The notes: generated by a model not told the origin, from the letters alone. A stretch of 64,000 nt of DNA from an uncultured Clostridia bacterium (GCA_910586765.1 CAJUJJ010000008.1:35032-99031); one strand, 5' to 3'. Shown: positions 44,799 to 53,972, numbered from the stretch's first letter. A program made the numbers and translations.

Positions 44799-45932
44799 AT
44801 GGCATTAAATTTTAAAAATACAACTACACAAAATACAGCACAAAATATAATAGAATTAGAAGAAATCAAAGAATATAATATTGTAGAGCAAAGACAAGAA
44901 ATGACAAAAAATTTAGTCAATTCAAAAGAAGTTGATGATATTGTAAGTGCCATTGATGTGTATAATCCTCAAGAAATTGTGTCATTTGGTGCAGAAGCAG
45001 CAGAAGGTATTTCAAAATGTTCAGACCAAATATTAAATAGTGTCAATATGAATCAGATTAATGATTCAGGGGAATTACTCAAAACACTGGGGAAAATTAT
45101 GGATAAATTTGATTTAGAAGAAATTGCCGCAGAAGAAAAAAAGGGTGTTTTTGGTAAGTTATTTGGAGGAGCTAAAAAACAATTAGAACAAGTGCTTTCA
45201 AAATATCATACTATGGGTGATGAAGTTGATAAAATTTATATTAAATTGAAAGAATATGAAAATGAAATAAAAGTTTCTAATCAAAAATTAGAGCAAATGT
45301 TTCAAACAAATGTAGAATATTATCAAAGTCTTGTAAAATATATATTGGCAGGAGAACAAGGTGTAAAAGAACTTGACCAATATTTACAGCAAATGCGTCA
45401 AGACTATGAAAAATCTCAAGATGCTGTATTGCAAATGGATATTATGGGATTGGAACAAACAAAGGATATATTAGACCAAAGAGTAATGGATTTACGTATT
45501 GCAGAAAATGTAGCAATGCAGTCCATTCCTATGATTAAAACAATGCAGTTTAGCAATTTGAATTTAATCAGAAAAATCAATTCTGCTTTTATTATTACAT
45601 TGCCAGTATTTAAGCAGGCATTGACACAAGCTATATTATTAAAAAGACAAAAAGTACAAGCAGAGGCAATGGCAGCATTAGATGAAAGAACAAATGAAAT
45701 GCTTTTAAAAAATGCACAAAATACAGTAAATCAGTCTAAACTAACTACACAGTTGGCTTCAGGAAGTTCTGTAAAAATAGAAACATTAGAAAAATCGTGG
45801 CAAACCATTGTAAATGGCATTGAAGAAACACAAAAAATACAACAGGAAGCACAACAAAAAAGACAACAAGATGTACAACGATTAAATCAATTAAAAATAG
45901 ATTTTAATTCAAAAATGAATACAAATTTATAA
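44799..45932 (+). CDS. TelA/KlaA-family toxic anion resistance protein (YceH-like)
   Basis: A 377-residue, strongly helical coiled-coil protein of the TelA family, associated with tellurite, nisin and other envelope-stress tolerance. Typical pattern: FGAEAAEGISKCSDQIL, GKLFGGAKKQLEQVLSKY, a long QAVLQMD coiled middle, and VAMQSIPMIKTMQFSN followed by LPVFKQALTQAILLKRQK. GGAAGGAG precedes the ATG. It follows yceG by 2 nt and precedes the Ca2+-ATPase by 25 nt. Confidence 0.9.
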   Translation: MALNFKNTTTQNTAQNIIELEEIKEYNIVEQRQEMTKNLVNSKEVDDIVSAIDVYNPQEIVSFGAEAAEGISKCSDQILNSVNMNQINDSGELLKTLGKIMDKFDLEEIAAEEKKGVFGKLFGGAKKQLEQVLSKYHTMGDEVDKIYIKLKEYENEIKVSNQKLEQMFQTNVEYYQSLVKYILAGEQGVKELDQYLQQMRQDYEKSQDAVLQMDIMGLEQTKDILDQRVMDLRIAENVAMQSIPMIKTMQFSNLNLIRKINSAFIITLPVFKQALTQAILLKRQKVQAEAMAALDERTNEMLLKNAQNTVNQSKLTTQLASGSSVKIETLEKSWQTIVNGIEETQKIQQEAQQKRQQDVQRLNQLKIDFNSKMNTNL

Positions 45933-45957
45933 GCAACAAAAGGAGGAAATTTAAGAA

Positions 45958-48606
45958 ATGAATAAATTAGGATTGACAGAAGAACAAGTCCTAAAAAGCA
46001 GACAAGAATATGGTGATAACCGCCTAAGCGAAGTAAAATCAGAAGGTTTTTGGGAAAAATTAAAGGGTAATTTTGGCGACCCTATGATTAAAATACTTTG
46101 TGTAGCATTGATTATCAATATCGTATTTGCATTTTTGGGACAAACAGAATGGTATGAATCTGTGGGAATTGCTCTAGCGGTAATACTTGCTACATTTGTA
46201 TCTACATTTTCGGAATATCGAAATGAAAATGCTTTTCAAAAATTGCAAGATGAAGCCTCTAAAATCAAATGTAAAGTATATCGAAATGGCGAAGTTGCAG
46301 AAATTTCTATTGATGACATTGTAGTGGGAGATTGTATTATATTACAGTCTGGTGATAAAATACCAGCAGATGGAAATTTAATTGATGGCAATATTAATGT
46401 AGACCAATCTGTATTAAATGGAGAAAGCAAAGAAGCCAAAAAGAAAACAATACCAGAAGATTATCAAGAAGATACAGACAAAGCTATGGATTTTTTAAAT
46501 CCATATAAAGTTTTTAGAGGTACGATAGTTTGTTCTGGTAATGGTGTTATGGAAGTGACAACAGTAGGGGATAAATCTGTTTATGGTAAAATTGCAAGTG
46601 AATTGCAGACAGATGATGATAGAGAATCTCCGCTAAAAGTAAAACTAACAAATCTTGCCAATGGCATTAGTAAATTTGGTTATTTAGGTGGTATATTGAT
46701 TGCAGTAGCATTGCTGTTCCAGAGAATTTTTGTGCATAATGGTTTTGATATGGCATTGATTTCTGCTTATTGTTCTAATTGGCTGACAATAGTAAATGAT
46801 ATTGTAGAGGCAGTTATGTTGGCAGTTATCATTATTGTTATGGCGGTGCCAGAAGGTTTACCTCTTATGATTGCTATTGTTTCTGCTCAAAATATGGGTA
46901 AAATGTTAAAAGATAATGTATTAGTAAGAAAAATAAGCGGCATTGAAACCGCAGGCAGTTTAAATATTCTTTTTAGTGATAAAACAGGTACGATTACAAA
47001 GGGAATATTAGAAGTTGTTACATTTATCAATGGCAAAGGATTAGAATGGGACAAATTAGAAAGAATAACACCAAAATTAAAAGATATTGTCACAGTAAGC
47101 ATATTGGAAAATACAACTGCTGTCATTTCTCAAGAAGAAGGCAAAAGGAAAATTATAGGCGGTAATGGTACAGATAGAGCAGTATTAGGATTTTTACCAG
47201 AACAAATACCAAACTATAATATTCAAAAAATAGCATCTGTGCCATTTAATAGTGATAATAAATATTCTGCTGCACAAATAACAGGAGACTTTAACTATAC
47301 ACTTTTAAAAGGAGCACCAGAAAAAATTATTGCAAAATGTAACTGGTATTTTGATGAAAATGGAGAAAAACAGCCATTAAATCCAGATATTGTAAATACA
47401 AAAATAAATGAATTAGCTTGTCGTGCCATTAGGGTATTGGGACTTGCAGTATCTGAAAAAGGCATTGAAAATGATATATTGCCTGAAAATGATTATATAT
47501 TAGTAGGTATATTGGGCATACGTGATGATGTTCGCCCTGAATCTATTGAAGCAATACAAGAAGTGCATAATGCTGGCGTACAAGTTGTTATGATTACAGG
47601 TGATAGAAAGGATACTGCGGTTGCCATAGCAAAAGAAGCGGGACTTTTGACATCTGACAATGAAGTGGTTTGGACAAGTGATGAGTTATTTGCATTATCT
47701 GATGATGAAGTAAAATCGAAAATAAAAGATTTGAGAGTCGTAGCAAGAGCATTGCCAAGCGATAAGAGCAGGTTAGTAAGACTGGCACAAGAGTTAAATT
47801 TAGTTGTAGGTATGACAGGTGATGGTGTAAACGACTCTCCAGCACTCAAAAAAGCAGATGTCGGTTTTGCTATGGGTGGCGGCACAGAAGTAGCAAAAGA
47901 AGCAAGTGATATTGTAATATTAGATGACAATTTTACTTCTATTGATAAATCAATACTTTATGGCAGAACTATATTTAATAGCATAAGAAAATTTATTATA
48001 TTCCAGTTAACAATTAATGTAGCTGCGGTGTTGGTATCATTTATGTCACCACTTTTAGGTATGGAAAATCCTTTGTCTATTACACAAATATTGTGGGTAA
48101 ACCTTGTTATGGACACACTTGCTGCACTTGCATTCGGTGGAGAACCAGCACTTAAGCGTTATATGAAAGAACAGCCAAAACGTAGAGATGAAAATATTGT
48201 TAGTAAATATATGTGGAGTGAAATTATTGTAGGCAGTTTATGGATATTTTTATTGAGTATGGGTATGCTTGTATTGCATGAAGCAGATGCCTTTTTTAGA
48301 GATGACCCCGCAAATAAATATATGTTGACAGGTTATTTTGCATTTTTCATATTTGCTTCTGTATTTAATGCTTTTAATGCTAGAACAGAAAAATTAAATC
48401 TTTTTGATAATATTAGCGGCAATAATGGATTTTTAAAAATATTGCTTTTAATTGTTGTAGTGCAGATAAGTATGACTTATTTTGGTGGTGAAATACTTCG
48501 TTGTTATGGTTTGACAGCGACAGAATGGCTTTTTGTAGTGGTATTGGCTTTTACGATTGTACCAGTAGATTTAATCAGAAAGCTGTTTTATAAAGGAAAA
48601 AATTGA
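45958..48606 (+). CDS. P2-type calcium-translocating ATPase
   Basis: An 882-residue P-type ATPase with about ten membrane segments: actuator NGESKEAKK, ion-site VMAVPEGLPLMIAI, phosphorylation DKTGTITKG (Asp341), and hinge MTGDGVNDSPALKKADVGFAMG. The VPEGLP plus KMLKDNVLVRKISGIET pattern and the TINVAAV...NLVMDTLAALAFG helices fit Ca2+ pumps of the PMCA-like branch. A Ca2+ pump inside a ter cluster fits the proposed link between TerD proteins and calcium. AGGAGG precedes the ATG. Confidence 0.93.
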   Translation: MNKLGLTEEQVLKSRQEYGDNRLSEVKSEGFWEKLKGNFGDPMIKILCVALIINIVFAFLGQTEWYESVGIALAVILATFVSTFSEYRNENAFQKLQDEASKIKCKVYRNGEVAEISIDDIVVGDCIILQSGDKIPADGNLIDGNINVDQSVLNGESKEAKKKTIPEDYQEDTDKAMDFLNPYKVFRGTIVCSGNGVMEVTTVGDKSVYGKIASELQTDDDRESPLKVKLTNLANGISKFGYLGGILIAVALLFQRIFVHNGFDMALISAYCSNWLTIVNDIVEAVMLAVIIIVMAVPEGLPLMIAIVSAQNMGKMLKDNVLVRKISGIETAGSLNILFSDKTGTITKGILEVVTFINGKGLEWDKLERITPKLKDIVTVSILENTTAVISQEEGKRKIIGGNGTDRAVLGFLPEQIPNYNIQKIASVPFNSDNKYSAAQITGDFNYTLLKGAPEKIIAKCNWYFDENGEKQPLNPDIVNTKINELACRAIRVLGLAVSEKGIENDILPENDYILVGILGIRDDVRPESIEAIQEVHNAGVQVVMITGDRKDTAVAIAKEAGLLTSDNEVVWTSDELFALSDDEVKSKIKDLRVVARALPSDKSRLVRLAQELNLVVGMTGDGVNDSPALKKADVGFAMGGGTEVAKEASDIVILDDNFTSIDKSILYGRTIFNSIRKFIIFQLTINVAAVLVSFMSPLLGMENPLSITQILWVNLVMDTLAALAFGGEPALKRYMKEQPKRRDENIVSKYMWSEIIVGSLWIFLLSMGMLVLHEADAFFRDDPANKYMLTGYFAFFIFASVFNAFNARTEKLNLFDNISGNNGFLKILLLIVVVQISMTYFGGEILRCYGLTATEWLFVVVLAFTIVPVDLIRKLFYKGKN

Positions 48607-48621
48607 AAAAAGAGAAAATAT

Positions 48622-48879
48622 ATGTTTTTTCACTATTGCACTTATTACGATGAAATTGAAGTATCTCATTCAGCTTGGAATGATTATGTTATAATACATT
48701 TTGAACAGCCTGATGCAAAATTTGGTTTTAAAACAATAGATTGTAAAGTACCAAATTATCAAATAAGTAATGTAATAGGATTTACAGATGAAGAAATAGC
48801 GAGGTTAATACAATTCAGTAAAAATAATATAGCACTTATTATAGAAGGAGCTAAGGCAGGTGGCATAGAAAATGCCTAA
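48622..48879 (+). CDS. Unrecognised 85-residue protein
   Basis: A short acidic/hydrophobic protein (MFFHYCTYYDEIEVSH... ending GAKAGGIENA). I do not recognise a family. It starts 16 nt after the Ca2+-ATPase, and its stop overlaps the start of the DUF4160 gene, so the two were probably translated together. Small partners of this size commonly precede DUF4160 genes (DUF2442 is one), but the sequence does not clearly match. Confidence 0.65.
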   Translation: MFFHYCTYYDEIEVSHSAWNDYVIIHFEQPDAKFGFKTIDCKVPNYQISNVIGFTDEEIARLIQFSKNNIALIIEGAKAGGIENA

Positions 48880-49143
48880 TGTATTAATTTTTATGGGCTA
48901 TCATATTTATTTTTGGTCAAATGAAATGGAGAAACTGTACACGTTCATATAGCAAAAGGAAAACCGACAGTAAATGCAACAAAAGTATGGATAACAAATT
49001 CAGGTGATGTAGTATTAGAACATAATAAAAGTAAAATAAATCCATCTGATTTAAAAAAAGTATTAAATTATATTAGAGCAAATACAAGAGATATTGTAGC
49101 TTTATGGTGTCAAATGTTTGGAGTAATTACTTATAAGTATTAA
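48872..49143 (+). pseudogene. DUF4160 gene broken by a frameshift
   Basis: The first frame reads MPNVLIFMGYHIYFWSNE and then runs to a stop at 48950-48952. The rest of the domain (GETVHVHIAKGKPTVNAT, VWITNSGDVVLEHN, ending QMFGVITYKY) continues from 48928 in the -1 frame to a stop at 49141-49143. Joined, they give a full-length DUF4160 protein of about 90 residues. Loss of one base (or gain of two) between about 48922 and 48928 explains it. DUF4160/DUF2442 pairs are toxin-antitoxin-like (family knowledge). Confidence 0.85.
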
Positions 49144-49166
49144 AATATAAAAAGGAGAGATGATTT

Positions 49167-49748
49167 ATGCCTATCAATTTACAAAAAGGACAAAAAGTAG
49201 ATTTAACAAAAACAAACCCTGGATTAACAAAAATGTGTATTGGATTGGGCTGGGACATAAACAAATATGATGGAGGAAATGCCTTTGACTTAGATACCGC
49301 AGCATTTTTGTTAGGAGAAAATGGAAAAGTAAGAAAACAAAATGATTTTGTATTTTATAGCAATTTAAACCATGAAAGCGGTGCTGTAATACACAAAGGA
49401 GATAACAGAACAGGAGAAGGAGAAGGTGATGATGAGCAAATATTGGTTGACCTTTCTAAAGTACCTGCTGATGTTATGAGAATTGCCTTTACAGCAACAA
49501 TATATGATGCAGAAGCAAGAAAACAAAATTTCGGACAAGTTTCTAATGCTTATATTAGAGTAATAGATGAAGCAAATAATAAGGAATTAATTCGTTATGA
49601 TTTGGGAGAAGACTTTTCTATTGAAACAGCGGTAGTAGTAGGAGAATTATATCGAAATGGTTCAGAATGGAAATTTAATGCCATTGGAAGCGGTTTTCAA
49701 GGAGGTTTAGCTGCTCTTTGCGGTAATTATGGCATTGAAGTAGCATAA
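49167..49748 (+). CDS. TerD-family stress protein 1
   Basis: A 193-residue TerD protein. Family signatures: INLQKGQKVDLTK start, GLGWDINKYDGGNAFDLDTAAFLL, NLNHESGAVIHKGDNRTGEGEGDDE (acidic Ca2+-site loops) and FGQVSNAYIRV. TerD domains bind calcium and are linked to tellurite, phage and chemical-stress resistance. AAAGGAG precedes the ATG. It shares high similarity with the TerD at 51097, and less with 50480. Confidence 0.95.
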   Translation: MPINLQKGQKVDLTKTNPGLTKMCIGLGWDINKYDGGNAFDLDTAAFLLGENGKVRKQNDFVFYSNLNHESGAVIHKGDNRTGEGEGDDEQILVDLSKVPADVMRIAFTATIYDAEARKQNFGQVSNAYIRVIDEANNKELIRYDLGEDFSIETAVVVGELYRNGSEWKFNAIGSGFQGGLAALCGNYGIEVA

Positions 49749-49778
49749 ATGTGACAATGCAGAAAAGAGGGGAACAGT

Positions 49779-50459
49779 ATGAAATATGAAATATTGCATC
49801 AAGATGCTTTTCCCATTGTAAAATACCAATTAGAAAAAGGAGAACGTATTAAAGCAGAAGCAGATGCTATGGTGGCAATGTCTTCTACCATTGATGTAAC
49901 AGGCGGTGTAGAAGGTGGCATTAGAAAAGGCTTGACACGTATGCTTTCTGGCGAAAAATTCTTTTTTCAGTATCTTACAGCGAATAGAGGAAGCGGAGAA
50001 GTTTTATTTGCTCATGCTTATCCAGGAGGTATTGTTGATGTAGAATTAGATGGCACATCTGGTTTAATTATACAAAAAGATGGATTTTTGGCTTGCACAG
50101 AACAAGTTGAAATTGAAACAAAAGTACAAAATCTGGCAAAGGGATTTTTTTCAAAAGAAGGATTTTTTGTACTAAAGGCAAGAGGCAAAGGAATATTGTT
50201 TTTAAGCAGTTATGGTGCTATTCATACCATTACATTAGCAGCAGGAGAAGAAATGATAGTGGACAATGGCCATTTAGTAGCATGGACAGAAGATATGACT
50301 TATAACATTGAAAAAGCGTCAAATGGCTGGGTAAATAGTATTATGTCTGGAGAATGTCTTGTGTGCCGTTTTAGAGGGCCAGGAACAATATGTATACAAA
50401 CTAGAAACCCTAATGGATTTTCAAATTGGATTTCTTCTTTTGGCTTTTCAAGAGGGTAA
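49779..50459 (+). CDS. AIM24/TIGR00266-family protein
   Basis: A 226-residue beta-rich protein of the AIM24 family. Typical pattern: a start with FPIVKYQLEKGERIKAEADAMVAMS, then GVEGGIRKGLTRMLSGEKFFFQ, and a late FRGPGTICIQTRNPNGFSNWI. The function is not established; it is often found beside TerD genes in Firmicutes. GAGGGGAACAGT precedes the ATG. It is tightly placed between two terD genes. Confidence 0.9.
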   Translation: MKYEILHQDAFPIVKYQLEKGERIKAEADAMVAMSSTIDVTGGVEGGIRKGLTRMLSGEKFFFQYLTANRGSGEVLFAHAYPGGIVDVELDGTSGLIIQKDGFLACTEQVEIETKVQNLAKGFFSKEGFFVLKARGKGILFLSSYGAIHTITLAAGEEMIVDNGHLVAWTEDMTYNIEKASNGWVNSIMSGECLVCRFRGPGTICIQTRNPNGFSNWISSFGFSRG

Positions 50460-50479
50460 ATGGTGAAGGAGATGTAAAT

Positions 50480-51073
50480 ATGTCTGTAAATTTACAAAAA
50501 GGGCAAAAAGTAGATTTGACAAAAGGAAATGCTGGATTAAAAAGGCTTGTTGTAGGATTGGGCTGGGACGAGGCAGAACCAAAAAGGGGCTTTTTTGGTA
50601 TAAAAAAGAAAAATGATATTGACTGTGATGCCTCTGCTCTTGTTTGTGCAGAAAATGGAAAATTATTGGATAAAAGTGATATTGTATATTTTGGAAATTT
50701 AAAACATAAAACAGATGCCATAACACATTTAGGGGATAATTTAACAGGGGCAGGAGAAGGTGATGACGAACAGTTAATTGTAGAATTAAATAAAATACCT
50801 AACAATTATGGGAAAATTGTATTTGTTGTAAATATTTATAAAGCCTCTGAAAGAAATCAGCATTTTGGTATGATTAAAAATGCTTTTATTAGAATAGTAG
50901 ATGCAGATACAAATAAAGAACTTTGTAAATATAATTTATCTGAAAATTATGACAATATGACAGCAATGATATTTGGCGAAGTATATCGTTATAAAGGTGA
51001 ATGGAAATTTAATGCCATAGGACAAGCTACACAAGATAAAACACTTGGGGCTTTAGCGGAACGTTTTTTATAA
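50480..51073 (+). CDS. TerD-family stress protein 2 (divergent)
   Basis: A 197-residue TerD protein with an insertion after GLGWDE (AEPKRGFFGIKKKNDI) replacing the NKYDGG loop of the other two copies. It keeps DIDCDASALV, TGAGEGDDEQL and FGMIKNAFIRI. The altered first acidic loop suggests different calcium binding. The start at 50480 is chosen for AAGGAG 9 nt upstream; an upstream in-frame ATG at 50426 lies within the AIM24 gene. Confidence 0.93.
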   Translation: MSVNLQKGQKVDLTKGNAGLKRLVVGLGWDEAEPKRGFFGIKKKNDIDCDASALVCAENGKLLDKSDIVYFGNLKHKTDAITHLGDNLTGAGEGDDEQLIVELNKIPNNYGKIVFVVNIYKASERNQHFGMIKNAFIRIVDADTNKELCKYNLSENYDNMTAMIFGEVYRYKGEWKFNAIGQATQDKTLGALAERFL

Positions 51074-51096
51074 TACTATGTTAGGAGGTGCTTTGT

Positions 51097-51681
51097 ATGG
51101 GTATCAATCTTTCAAAAGGGCAAAGAGTGAATTTAGGAAAAGCAATGACATTGGCACTTGTAGGATTAGGCTGGGATACGAACCAGTATGATGGTGGCTA
51201 TGATTTTGACTTAGATGCAGCAGCATTTTTGTTAGGAGAAAATGGAAAAGTGCTGAGAGATGAGGACTTTGTATTTTATAACAATTTAAGCGGAAGAAAT
51301 GACGCAGTTGTGCATACAGGGGACAATTTAACAGGAGAAGGAGAGGGTGACGATGAAGTCATACTGATTGATTTTAAAAAATTGCCTGATGAAATTAAAA
51401 AAATTGCTATTACTGTTACAATACACGAAGCAGTACAAAGAGGACAAAATTTTGGACAAGTTTCAAATGCCTATGTTCGTGTTTCTAGACGTTCTAATGA
51501 AAATGATATGATAGGAATTGAAGAACTAAAATATGATTTGATGGAGGAATTTTCCATTGAAACTGCTATTGTAGTTTGTGAGATTTATAGATATGGAAAT
51601 GAATGGAAATTTAATGCAGTAGGAAGTGGTTATCAGGGTGGACTGGAAGCACTTTGTAAAAGTTTTGGTGTAAATGTATAA
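51097..51681 (+). CDS. TerD-family stress protein 3
   Basis: A 194-residue TerD protein close to copy 1: INLSKGQRVNLGK, GLGWDTNQYDGGYDFDLDAAAFLL, TGEGEGDDEVILID and FGQVSNAYVRVSRR. ATG 51097 is chosen with AGGAGG 8 nt ahead; the in-frame GTG at 51088 overlaps that site. It is the last gene of the ter cluster and is followed by the hairpin-rich element and the terminator at 51879. Confidence 0.95.
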   Translation: MGINLSKGQRVNLGKAMTLALVGLGWDTNQYDGGYDFDLDAAAFLLGENGKVLRDEDFVFYNNLSGRNDAVVHTGDNLTGEGEGDDEVILIDFKKLPDEIKKIAITVTIHEAVQRGQNFGQVSNAYVRVSRRSNENDMIGIEELKYDLMEEFSIETAIVVCEIYRYGNEWKFNAVGSGYQGGLEALCKSFGVNV

Positions 51682-51878
51682 TGAAAGTCAAAACCTTGGG
51701 AATTGCCCAAACTCACCAACTTTTTTTCAAAAAAGTTGGACAAAAAACTTTATTAGAAAAACTAATGTTTTTCCTTATAAAGTCAATGTTTTTGAGAGTG
51801 CTGAACGTCCAGTGGACGTTCGTCTAATGCCGACCGAAGTGAAGCATAGATATAGTTCTCAAGGTTTTTTGACAAGCT
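51682..51878. repeat. Hairpin-rich intergenic element (possible dispersed repeat)
   Basis: Contains CCAACTTTTTTT/CAAAAAAGTTGG (51716-51739) and GAACGTCC-AGT-GGACGTTC (51803-51821). A similar pairing of an AACTTTT hairpin with a short G/C hairpin around a 3-nt loop recurs at 63917-63966. The local composition is richer in G/C than its surroundings. Confidence 0.45.
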
Positions 51879-51911
51879 GAAAAGAGCTGTTGTAAAAAAC
51901 AGCTCTTTTTG
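51879..51911. terminator. Bidirectional terminator between the ter cluster and merR
   Basis: AAAAGAGCTGTT pairs with AACAGCTCTTTT around a 6-nt loop. Flanking A/T runs serve both convergent genes. Confidence 0.85.
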
Positions 51912-51919
51912 ATATAGTG

Positions 51920-52768
51920 TTAAGATTTTTTGTAAAATGCCTCTATTGCTTCTGAAAAATATTGTGAAGCTCCTTGTCCATATTTTTCATCTATCATAGG
52001 TCTTATTTTTTCATTACGATAGTATTTTGCCAGTGCCATCATAACACCTTTTTCTTGTTTTAATTGACACATTTGTTTCATTACAAAAGCATATTCTCCT
52101 ATTATTTGTTTTACTTCAAAAGAATTGATGTCACATTCTTTTTTATTCATTAATTTTTGTAGTATTGCCTGTTCTCTATTTTGATAACTTTGTGCAATTT
52201 CTTTACTAATGGGGTGATTTGCTGTATATAAAAATGCGTCTTTTCCTCCATACCATTCTACTACTTTTGTATAACGTTTTTGCATATCTTCTGAAGACAT
52301 CACCTGTATATAATGTTTTTTCCATTTTTCAGTACTTCCAAATTCTTCAATGGCTTTTTGTAGTATATTTTCTGGCATATTGTGAAACATTGTTTCAAAC
52401 ATTTCTTCTAGTTCTGTTTTGTTAAATACTGTAAAGTCCATAGTATTTTCCCCTTTCAATATGTCATCAATGTGTGCTATCAATTTTTCTATACGTTCCT
52501 TTTTTGCAGTCAGCATATTTTTTTGCATTTTTAATATTTGATTTTTGTCAAGAGTGCTATTTTTTATGATAGTTTTAATTTCTTTTAAAGGAATATCAAA
52601 TTCTCTAAAAAATAATATTTGTTGTAATGTTTCAAGTGCTTTTTCATCATAATACCGATAACCTGCTTCGCTTTTTTCTGTAGGTAAAAGTAATCCTATT
52701 TCATCATAATAATGTAATGTACGTATGCTGATGCCTGTAATTTCTGATATTTCTTTTACCGTTTTCAT
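51920..52768 (-). CDS. MerR-family regulator with TipAS antibiotic-recognition domain
   Basis: A 282-residue regulator: MerR HTH at 1-70 (VKEISEITGISIRTLHYYDEIGLL in part, YRYYDEKALETLQQILFFRE), coiled-coil linker (about 75-105), and a C-terminal TipAS-like helical domain (about 125-280). TipAS domains bind thiopeptide-type ligands (family knowledge). AAGGAGG precedes the ATG. Its own promoter at 52792-52822 has the 19-bp spacer typical of MerR activation, so it is probably autoregulated. Confidence 0.9.
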   Translation of the reverse strand: MKTVKEISEITGISIRTLHYYDEIGLLLPTEKSEAGYRYYDEKALETLQQILFFREFDIPLKEIKTIIKNSTLDKNQILKMQKNMLTAKKERIEKLIAHIDDILKGENTMDFTVFNKTELEEMFETMFHNMPENILQKAIEEFGSTEKWKKHYIQVMSSEDMQKRYTKVVEWYGGKDAFLYTANHPISKEIAQSYQNREQAILQKLMNKKECDINSFEVKQIIGEYAFVMKQMCQLKQEKGVMMALAKYYRNEKIRPMIDEKYGQGASQYFSEAIEAFYKKS

Positions 52769-52791
52769 ATCGCTTCACCTCCTTTTACATT

Positions 52792-52822
52792 ACTTTACTG
52801 TATTACGTAGCGTTAGGGTCAA
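52792..52822 (-). promoter_or_regulatory. MerR-type promoter with 19-bp spacer
   Basis: Minus strand TTGACC (52822-52817), a 19-bp spacer containing CTAACGCTACGTAA, and TAAAGT (52797-52792). The over-long spacer holding a dyad is the classic MerR-family operator. Confidence 0.8.
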
Positions 52823-52881
52823 GCATTTTTATAACAATAATAAAAAATTTTTTTACTGCTTTACAATGAAATCTGCAAAAT

Positions 52882-52913
52882 AAAAAATCCCATCAATTTG
52901 ATGAGACTTTTTA
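52882..52913 (-). terminator. Terminator of the TPR gene
   Basis: Minus strand AAAAAGTCTCATCA pairs with TGATGGGATTTTT around AAT, directly after the stop at 52919. Confidence 0.8.
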
Positions 52914-52918
52914 TATCA

Positions 52919-53932
52919 TTACTTTAATTCTTCAATTAAATTTTTAATTTTATCATTATGTGTTAAGTTATAAACGATTTCTAAACAATAAATAGCACCT
53001 TCTACTTGTCCATCGTCAAGAAAATGTTCTCCATAAGACAGGGCAAGACCAATTACATCATCTGAACCACCTATTGGAAAATCATATTTTTCTCCATACA
53101 TTTTTATTTCATCAAATGTTGGTTTACAAAATTCTTTTGATGTTTTTGTATGAATGTAATATAATTCTGATTGTGCAGCTTTATTTTCCTTCTCAAATTC
53201 TAAACTCATAAAATAACAAGCTGTAGCTACTTTATATTTCTTTTTTTCAATAAAATAATATCCCATATTACGATAGCATCTTGCAATGTCTTTTGGTTTA
53301 AAAACGTATTGAAATGCCTTTCTAGTTAATTCTGCAAACTTTTCAATATCTCCTGTTACTTTGAAAGTTTCCATATGCTCAAATAAAATGTCACTATTTA
53401 TAGGGTTCCATCTCATTGCTTTTTCTAATACTAATCTCGCTTCTTCATATTTTTTTTGTTCAAATAATAAATTTCCGTGTTGAAAGTAGATACTAGAAAA
53501 TGGAATAGTAGCTGCTCGTATTTTACGTTTTGGTTTGTTGTGATAAATATAAAGTGCTTCTTCGAAAAATTCATTAAATGTAAAATATTCACTTTCATTA
53601 TCATTTTGAAATAGTATTTCTTCCTCTGCTTTTTTCATTAAGGCTTCACTTAAATTCATTGCTTTTGAAATATCCTTTTTATATATATTATATCTAATTT
53701 CATCTAATGTTGCCTCAATAACTTTTAAATCATTACCAATAATACGACCTATTTCTGATTTTTTATCTTCTGGAAAAAGGTCATACATTATTCTTCCACA
53801 AGCACGAAGTATTTCTTGTGACATACTATGGTCTTTGTAATATTCCATTTGCTCTTGAAGATACTTAATATCTTTAGAGGTATTACCAGTAAGCCCTTTT
53901 GTTATTTTTTTTATAATTTGTTCATAAGTCAT
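52919..53932 (-). CDS. TPR-repeat protein of unknown function
   Basis: A 337-residue helical protein. TPR-like motifs are seen at IYFQHGNLLFEQKKYEEARLVLEKAMRWNP (core LLFEQKKYEEARLVLEKA) and CYRNMGYYFIEKKKYKVATA, with a further possible repeat near the C-terminus (GAIYCLEIVYNL). No enzymatic motif. GGAGGC precedes the ATG. It lies 40 nt downstream of lysS on the same strand and may be co-transcribed with greA-lysS. Its role is unknown. Confidence 0.7.
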   Translation of the reverse strand: MTYEQIIKKITKGLTGNTSKDIKYLQEQMEYYKDHSMSQEILRACGRIMYDLFPEDKKSEIGRIIGNDLKVIEATLDEIRYNIYKKDISKAMNLSEALMKKAEEEILFQNDNESEYFTFNEFFEEALYIYHNKPKRKIRAATIPFSSIYFQHGNLLFEQKKYEEARLVLEKAMRWNPINSDILFEHMETFKVTGDIEKFAELTRKAFQYVFKPKDIARCYRNMGYYFIEKKKYKVATACYFMSLEFEKENKAAQSELYYIHTKTSKEFCKPTFDEIKMYGEKYDFPIGGSDDVIGLALSYGEHFLDDGQVEGAIYCLEIVYNLTHNDKIKNLIEELK

Positions 53933-53972
53933 TTTATAGCCTCCAAATTATTTGAATGAAAAAAGCATTATT

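Noticed and set aside
48916..48930. Programmed -1 frameshift in the DUF4160 gene
   Set aside because: No slippery heptamer or downstream pseudoknot is evident; a simple indel is more likely.
51674..51880. 68-codon ORF after the last terD
   Set aside because: It is made of the hairpin element itself and starts within the terD stop region without a ribosome site.
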